Positions 16,207 through 20,684 of a DNA stretch of 20,684 nucleotides are shown here, piece by piece; position 1 is the first letter of the stretch, and every line of letters starts with the position of its first letter. A program made the translations under genes and the position numbers. The stretch comes from JBAYJY01 sp041664945 (lineage in GTDB: Bacteria > UBP15 > UBA6099), in the NCBI GenBank assembly GCA_041664945.1, contig JBAYJY010000076.1, positions 1-20,684 of the forward strand, given 5' to 3'. The notes beneath the pieces are model-generated. The model had not been told where the DNA came from. It ran no database searches and worked only from the letters and a program-made list of their open reading frames with translations.

Positions 16207-16347
16207 TAGTATAAACAAAAACATTTCGCCAAGAAGAGCATGTTGAAAAAGACAAGGTTGAGTAAATCCCATGTGGTAGGAAAGAGATTTGACGCTTTCA
16301 AAAGCATCGAATTTCGAGGGCGTCATATTCTCGCCGGAGATTACAGC

Positions 16348-16376
16348 TTGTCAAAAACGGAGTCCCCTTCTATGAT
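16348..16376 (+). promoter_or_regulatory. sigma-70 type promoter for the TPR protein gene
   Basis: TTGTCA (16348-16353) and TATGAT (16371-16376), each five of six, are separated by 17 bases. The expected start near 16383 gives a very short leader (about 15 bases) whose first part is the GGAG ribosome site at 16384-16387. Confidence 0.6.
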
Positions 16377-16397
16377 AGGATACGGAGAAATAAATAT

Positions 16398-17690
16398 ATG
16401 AAACTGATATCAAAACTGGTTTTGATTGCTTTAATCTGCTGCGTGACAACAGCGGGCGCCGCCGGAATCAACGTGGATGAGAAAATTGCCGAGTCTGAGA
16501 AGCTCGCCATTGAAAAGAAATACAGCGAGGCGATTAAGGCGCTTGAAGAAGCCGAAAAGCAGGCGTCGGGCGCCGATCTCGCGAGAATCCATGAGGCGCG
16601 CGGATCTGTCTACAAGGCAAGCGGCGATCTTGTAATAGCGATAGATGAATATGAGCAAGCGGTCAGTTTATGGGATGGCGACGCTTGCGCCCGGCTGGGA
16701 CAGGCTCTTTTTTACGAGTCAATCGGCGAACCTGGCGTTGCGCTTTCAAATGCTGAGTTAACGCTCGAAGCCGGTTGCGAGCAGCCGGAGCTTATGCTTC
16801 TGCGAGGTCGTCTTTTTATGTGGCAGGACGATCCAATCGACGCGATAGATTATTTCTATGAAGCGATCAATGACTCGAATCAGCGGGCGGAAACGCTTCG
16901 AGAAGTAGGCGGCGCATACGTGATGCTCGGATTTCCTGACGTAGCCGCAGCCTATCTCGAAGAAGCGCTTAAATCCGAAGAAGATGATAGCGATGCGCAT
17001 TCGCTTCTTGCTGACGCTTATTCTATGACAGGCAGGTTCGAGAAATCGCTCGAACAATACCGTCGCGCAATTGCGATCGACCCGAATAGTTTTATCGCCG
17101 GAAATAACTACGGGTACACGCTTTTTATGATGGGGAAACCTGACGAAGCGCTCGCGGTTTTTAATGATCTGAACAAGGAGAAGCCTACGCCGTATTCGCT
17201 CTGCAACGTAATGGAAGTGAATGTTTTCAAAGGAAAATATGACGAAGCGCAATCAGCAGGCCGCCGATGCGTGGAGGAAATCGGAAAGAGCCCCGGTTTA
17301 TCCAACTTCGAGCGGTATTACATGAACTCTGCGGCTCGGGCAGTCAAACTATTGCATGAAGACCGCCAGGCTCTCCATCCGATGACACAAATGGATCTTG
17401 CGCGGCAGTATCTTAAAGACAGCGACCCCACAAATGCGCTTGCGGCGGTCCTTGTCGTGTTGATGATGGAACCGAAAAATATCGATGCGCTGATGGAGGC
17501 TGGCCGTCTCTATTCGCTGCTTGGAGATGTTTCGAAATCGGGTTCGTTTCTGAATCTCGTTATCGGCCTGTCGGGCAACGACAGAATGACTGCAGGCGAA
17601 GCTCGTCGTATTCTCACGCAAAATGCATATTTATCATTCGGGAATATGAATTCATCGCCTGTCTGGTATCAAAGCGCCAAAAAGAAATAA
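16398..17690 (+). CDS. exported tetratricopeptide-repeat protein
   Basis: This is a 430-residue protein with an N-terminal signal peptide (KLISK, hydrophobic core, cut near AGA at 19-21). The two cysteines at 14-15 do not form a good lipobox, so it is probably soluble in the periplasm. From about residue 25 it is a series of helix-pair repeats: KYSEAIKALEEAEKQ (41-55), DLVIAIDEYEQAVSLWDGD, DDPIDAIDYFYEAI (144-157), FPDVAAAYLEEALKSE, GRFEKSLEQYRRAIAIDPN (212-230), GKPDEALAVFNDL (246-258), then less regular repeats to the end. TPRs are protein-binding scaffolds, and nothing here reveals the partner. The ATG has GGAG 10 bases upstream and a good promoter. The radical SAM gene follows after 55 bases. 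Confidence 0.88.
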   Translation: MKLISKLVLIALICCVTTAGAAGINVDEKIAESEKLAIEKKYSEAIKALEEAEKQASGADLARIHEARGSVYKASGDLVIAIDEYEQAVSLWDGDACARLGQALFYESIGEPGVALSNAELTLEAGCEQPELMLLRGRLFMWQDDPIDAIDYFYEAINDSNQRAETLREVGGAYVMLGFPDVAAAYLEEALKSEEDDSDAHSLLADAYSMTGRFEKSLEQYRRAIAIDPNSFIAGNNYGYTLFMMGKPDEALAVFNDLNKEKPTPYSLCNVMEVNVFKGKYDEAQSAGRRCVEEIGKSPGLSNFERYYMNSAARAVKLLHEDRQALHPMTQMDLARQYLKDSDPTNALAAVLVVLMMEPKNIDALMEAGRLYSLLGDVSKSGSFLNLVIGLSGNDRMTAGEARRILTQNAYLSFGNMNSSPVWYQSAKKK

Positions 17691-17745
17691 TGTTCTCAAG
17701 CCGCTTTTCAATGGCGACTCCGGGATATTCATTGGATGCAATGCA

Positions 17746-18792
17746 ATGAGCGAGTCTTATGACATCGGGCCGATCCGTCCTCCGAGCGAAGCCGGAAGTT
17801 TGCTGATACGCGTCAGCCGCAACTGTCCTTGGAACAAATGCGAGTTCTGCAATGTATATAAAGGTTCGAAATTCGAGAAAAAATCCGTTGCGGATGTGAA
17901 ATGCGACATAGACAAGGCCGCGGCATTCTACGGCCGCCGCTCGTCTATTATTGAGACGGCTTTTCTTCAGGATGCTAACGCAATTCTAATGAAAACGTCT
18001 GAACTGGCGGAGATCATTCGTTATCTGCGGGAGAGATTTCCGACTATTAAAAGGATCACGACGTATGGACGCGCACAGACTGTCTCTCGAAAAACCGTAT
18101 CCGAGCTTAAGGAACTGAAGGAGGCTGGTCTGGACAGGATTCACATGGGAATGGAAACCGGATACGGGCCGTTGCTCGATTACATACAGAAGGGCGCCAC
18201 TCCTGAGCAGATTATTGATTCAGGACGCAAAATCCGGGAGGCTGGCATATCCCTAAGCGAATATGTTATGCCCGGACTCGGAGGGAAAGCGATGTCGCGA
18301 GAACATGCGATTGAAAGCGCCCGAGCGCTCAATGCAATCGATCCCGATTTCATCAGGTTAAGAACTTTCACAATCCGCAGGTATACGCCACTATATGACA
18401 AATACGAAAAAGGGGAGCTTGTCCTTCTTTCAGACGTTGAAATTGCGAAAGAGATACGCTTATTTATTGAAAACCTCGATGGTATAACGAGTGCGTTAGT
18501 GAGCGACCACATGATGAATCTTTTGCAGGAGGCGCAGGGCGAACTTCCGCGCGACAAGGAGAAATTAATCGGAGTATTTGACCGATTTCTCGCGCTGCCG
18601 GATGAGGATAAAACGCTATTTCAGGTCGGCGCGCGGCTTGGCTGGTTCCGTGAACTGGACGATATGGCGGACCCATCGCGGCGGGCTCATATAATTGATA
18701 TTATCAGTAAGATAAGCGCCCAGATCGCATCTTCCGGCGGGAACATGACGGTTTCTGATTTCCTCCGCGAAGCGATGATGGAAGTTATTTAA
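17746..18792 (+). CDS. radical SAM protein with CX4CX2C motif, function unknown
   Basis: This 348-residue protein has a radical SAM barrel. The cluster motif is NCPWNKCEFC with Cys27, Cys32 and Cys35, spacing CX4CX2C rather than the usual CX3CX2C; the DNA confirms this. The barrel continues with FLQDANAILM (73-82), the SAM-contacting MGMETG (134-139) and VMPGLGGK. I recall a family of unannotated radical SAM proteins, common in Deltaproteobacteria and other anaerobes, with the same 'RNCPWN.C.FC.VYKG' opening. No auxiliary cluster or cobalamin domain is present; the C-terminal 100 residues are helical. No strong Shine-Dalgarno is seen (GGAT about 8 bases before the ATG). The gene overlaps the convergent neighbour by 8 bases at the stops. 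The reaction is not predictable. Confidence 0.88.
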   Translation: MSESYDIGPIRPPSEAGSLLIRVSRNCPWNKCEFCNVYKGSKFEKKSVADVKCDIDKAAAFYGRRSSIIETAFLQDANAILMKTSELAEIIRYLRERFPTIKRITTYGRAQTVSRKTVSELKELKEAGLDRIHMGMETGYGPLLDYIQKGATPEQIIDSGRKIREAGISLSEYVMPGLGGKAMSREHAIESARALNAIDPDFIRLRTFTIRRYTPLYDKYEKGELVLLSDVEIAKEIRLFIENLDGITSALVSDHMMNLLQEAQGELPRDKEKLIGVFDRFLALPDEDKTLFQVGARLGWFRELDDMADPSRRAHIIDIISKISAQIASSGGNMTVSDFLREAMMEVI

Positions 18793-20074
18793 TATGAAAT
18801 CGTTTGCGAGACGATATTTTCAGGTTAATCATGTTCTCGATCGTCATATCTTTTGGAATAAATGATGGCGTTTCAGTGTCGAAAGACGAGTCGGGGAGAA
18901 TCAAACCGCTATTCGATTCAATAAGTTTTTCATATATTGCCGTGCCGGGGTAGGGCGTGAAATATTCGAAAGTAGAGTGTCTGAGATTCAGGCTTCTTGC
19001 GAATTCAATTGTTCGTATCGCTTCATCAAAGGTTTCTCCGGGGATTCCAAGAGTGAAGACGCCGTGAGCGAGAATTTTTGTATCGTTCGTCATTCTCACC
19101 GCGCTGCGCGACTGCTCGATTGTGAATTCCTTTCCGAGTGTGTCAAGATTCTTCTGAACTCCTGATCCAAGTCTGAAAAGCAACTGTTTGCATCCAGCGC
19201 GATGCATCAGTTTAAGTATTTCCGGCTTAACTTCGGCCACGCTGGTATTCGCGACCCACGTAAGATCGATTTTCCTACTTATGACGCTTTCGCATATTCC
19301 CTGAGTTCGTTCAGGAAAATATAGAATTGATTCGTCTATGAAATATATGTCTTTTACGTTGTGATAGCGGTTCAGCCAATTGATTTCTTCAAGAATGTGT
19401 TCAGCCGAACGAAGACGCGTTTCAGACGGTAATGTTGAACAATTCAAGCCGTTATTCGCCCCTCGGGAACCGACTATCGAAGCGTGCGGCTTGCGTGAAG
19501 AATATCCCGGCGCCGGGCGGTAGCGGAAAGGATCAACGAGTTCCCACGCCGGAAACGGCAGCTTGTCGAGGTCTGTCGGGGGCCGGCGTTCGCCAGTGAA
19601 AACAATTTCGCGGTCTTGTTTTATATACAGACCAGCTACATTTATCCATGAAGAGCGATAATCGAATATTTTTGCCCATTCCCGGATTGATTCCTCAGCC
19701 TCTCCTGCGAAAACCACATCTGGCGCAGAATCGTTGTGCAAAATACTTTCAGTATTGTGAGACGCGTGGAAGCCGCCGACAATGAAAGTTGTCTTGGGGC
19801 GCGAAGCGCGCATCGCGCCAATCGCGTCGGTATTATGTTTCCAGTTAGCGGCATAGCTTGTGAATCCGACACAGTCAGGCTGCGAGATTGCGAATTGCGG
19901 CATGTATGTTTCGGGTTTGCCGGCGACCGCCTCGATATACTCCACCTCATGCCCGTCGATCTGCAATCCGGCGGCGAGATAGAGCAGGGGAAGGCAAGGT
20001 TGTTCGCCTGCGAAGTTGCGGTTAACGATTCGTTTGCGATTGAGCAAATTGAGATGGATAAGTTGAATCTTCAT
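18785..20074 (-). CDS. cobalamin-binding/radical-SAM-like protein lacking the cluster cysteines
   Basis: This is a 429-residue protein built like class-B (BchE/HpnJ-type) radical SAM methyltransferases. A Rossmann-like B12-binding domain (1-150, VGGFHAS at 99-105) is followed by a barrel with HASIVGSRG (197-205), RLRSAEHILEEINWL, IYFIDES (243-249), THE segment LKLMHRAGCKQLLF and HGVFTLGIPGETFDEAI (337-353). Where CX3CX2C is expected, between SRG and TLP, the residues are ANNGLNCS: the cluster positions are Ala206, Leu210 and Ser213, with only a displaced Cys212. The usual GxES motif reads LFRLGSG (299-305). The rest is well preserved and in frame, so this looks like a maintained pseudoenzyme rather than a pseudogene. 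Start 20074 is chosen because a 29-residue Arg-rich extension to 20161 would overlap queC. It begins 8 bases after the queC stop. Confidence 0.8.
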   Translation of the reverse strand: MKIQLIHLNLLNRKRIVNRNFAGEQPCLPLLYLAAGLQIDGHEVEYIEAVAGKPETYMPQFAISQPDCVGFTSYAANWKHNTDAIGAMRASRPKTTFIVGGFHASHNTESILHNDSAPDVVFAGEAEESIREWAKIFDYRSSWINVAGLYIKQDREIVFTGERRPPTDLDKLPFPAWELVDPFRYRPAPGYSSRKPHASIVGSRGANNGLNCSTLPSETRLRSAEHILEEINWLNRYHNVKDIYFIDESILYFPERTQGICESVISRKIDLTWVANTSVAEVKPEILKLMHRAGCKQLLFRLGSGVQKNLDTLGKEFTIEQSRSAVRMTNDTKILAHGVFTLGIPGETFDEAIRTIEFARSLNLRHSTFEYFTPYPGTAIYEKLIESNSGLILPDSSFDTETPSFIPKDMTIENMINLKISSRKRFHIK

Positions 20075-20082
20075 TATGTATA

Positions 20083-20684
20083 TCAGATATTGACGTATGC
20101 GACGGGATCTTTGAGGCCGGCGTCGGCGAAGCCTTTGAGACGCAGGCGGCAACTGTCGCAAAGTCCGCAGGATCGGCCTTGCGGATCAGGATCGTAGCAA
20201 CTGTGAGTAATGGAGTAATCGACGCTGAGTCCGGCGCCTTTGAGGATGATGTCGCTTTTGGACAACCCTGCTATAGGCGCGTGGATCCGGATTGGATCGC
20301 CCTCGTCGCCACATTTTGTTCCAAGCGCAGCCGCTTTTGCAATCGCATCTATGAACTGAGGGCGGCAGTCAGGATAGCCGCTATAGTCGACCGCGTTGAC
20401 GCCTATAAAAAGATCGCGCGCGCCACGGTTTTCTGCAAATGCGATGCCGAAAGAAATAAAAACCAGGTTTCGCGCGGGAACGTATGTGACGGGTATGCCG
20501 GGTTGAACGCCTTCTTTCGGCACCGGGATATCGTCAGTTAAGGCGGAGCCTTGAAAAATGCTTGTGTCGAGTTTGACGACAGTGTGGCGAGCCCCGAAGA
20601 AATCCGCGACCCGGTGGGCTGCTTCAATCTCCCGCAGGTGTCGCTGTCCGTAGTCGAATGAAAGCGAAAGAAGTTCGAAACCCT
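20083..20684 (-). CDS. queC: 7-cyano-7-deazaguanine synthase QueC, N-terminus outside window
   Basis: QueC makes preQ0 from 7-carboxy-7-deazaguanine, ammonia and ATP, for queuosine (or other 7-deazaguanine) synthesis. Only the C-terminal 200 residues or so are in the window, and the frame is open to the last base. An apparent GTG start at 20523 is internal, because coding continues upstream as LDTSIFQGSALTDDIPVP, a typical QueC segment. TYVPARNLVFIS, GVNAVDYSGYPDCRPQFI and THSCYDP follow, and the zinc site is formed by the cysteines of HSCYDPDPQGRSCGLCDSC. The ATP P-loop (SGGxDS) lies beyond the window. The cobalamin/radical-SAM-like gene follows after 8 bases, so the two are probably co-transcribed. 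Confidence 0.96.
   Translation of the reverse strand, partial: GFELLSLSFDYGQRHLREIEAAHRVADFFGARHTVVKLDTSIFQGSALTDDIPVPKEGVQPGIPVTYVPARNLVFISFGIAFAENRGARDLFIGVNAVDYSGYPDCRPQFIDAIAKAAALGTKCGDEGDPIRIHAPIAGLSKSDIILKGAGLSVDYSITHSCYDPDPQGRSCGLCDSCRLRLKGFADAGLKDPVAYVNI

Noticed and set aside
16291..16324. Imperfect inverted repeats (GACGCTT/AAGCATC and TGACGC/GCGTCA) that could form alternative hairpins like an attenuator
   Set aside because: They lie upstream of the only good plus-strand promoter and upstream of the minus-strand -10, so they would probably not be transcribed. The stems are short.
16144..16326. 60-codon minus-strand open frame in the divergent spacer
   Set aside because: It overlaps the start of the exported protein gene in another frame, has no ribosome site and no recognisable similarity.
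20075..20161. 29-residue arginine-rich N-terminal extension of the cobalamin/radical-SAM-like protein
   Set aside because: It would overlap the end of queC in another frame, is low-complexity basic, and the conserved domain starts cleanly at MKIQLIHL (20074).

Overview
This window reads as ordinary chromosome from a bacterium with an export system (three clear Sec signal peptides), about 50% GC and densely packed genes. The mix of an anaerobe-associated DUF3786 protein, several radical-SAM type proteins, DUF362 and a secreted family I know mainly from Bacteroidetes suggests an uncultured, probably anaerobic, candidate-phylum bacterium. I cannot place it more precisely. I see no tRNA, rRNA, CRISPR array, insertion sequence or phage gene, and no gene-free gap longer than about 250 bases.

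Layout. (1) Bases 1-2817, plus strand: the 3' part of trpD, a polytopic membrane protein of the GT-C glycosyltransferase type, and a DUF3786 protein. A hairpin follows, facing the convergent gene. (2) Bases 2875-8651, minus strand: a SlyD-type FKBP isomerase, an orphan DNA methyltransferase, priA, rimO and an RsbW-like ATPase, read in the order RsbW-like, rimO, priA, methyltransferase, slyD. Good sigma-70 type promoters can be read in front of the RsbW-like gene and rimO. A palindromic REP-like element sits directly against the priA start codon. (3) Bases 8779-13515, minus strand: a DUF362 protein with a cysteine-bearing C-terminal part, an exported GH31 glycosidase and a DRG/Obg-like TGS GTPase. 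(4) Bases 13719-17690: aroB (plus), an exported protein of a family often mislabelled 'asparagine synthetase B' (minus), then a divergently read exported TPR protein (plus). (5) Bases 17746-20684: a radical SAM protein with an unusual CX4CX2C cluster motif (plus), meeting tail to tail with a cobalamin-binding/radical-SAM-like protein that has lost all three cluster cysteines (minus). The latter lies directly behind queC, which runs off the window.

Most genes are housekeeping: tryptophan and shikimate synthesis, replication restart, ribosomal protein S12 modification, queuosine precursor synthesis and protein folding. They do not form one pathway. The least ordinary parts are the cysteine-free radical-SAM homologue beside queC, the CX4CX2C radical SAM protein converging on it, the uncharacterised exported protein at 14849-16147 and the cysteine-rich DUF362 variant.
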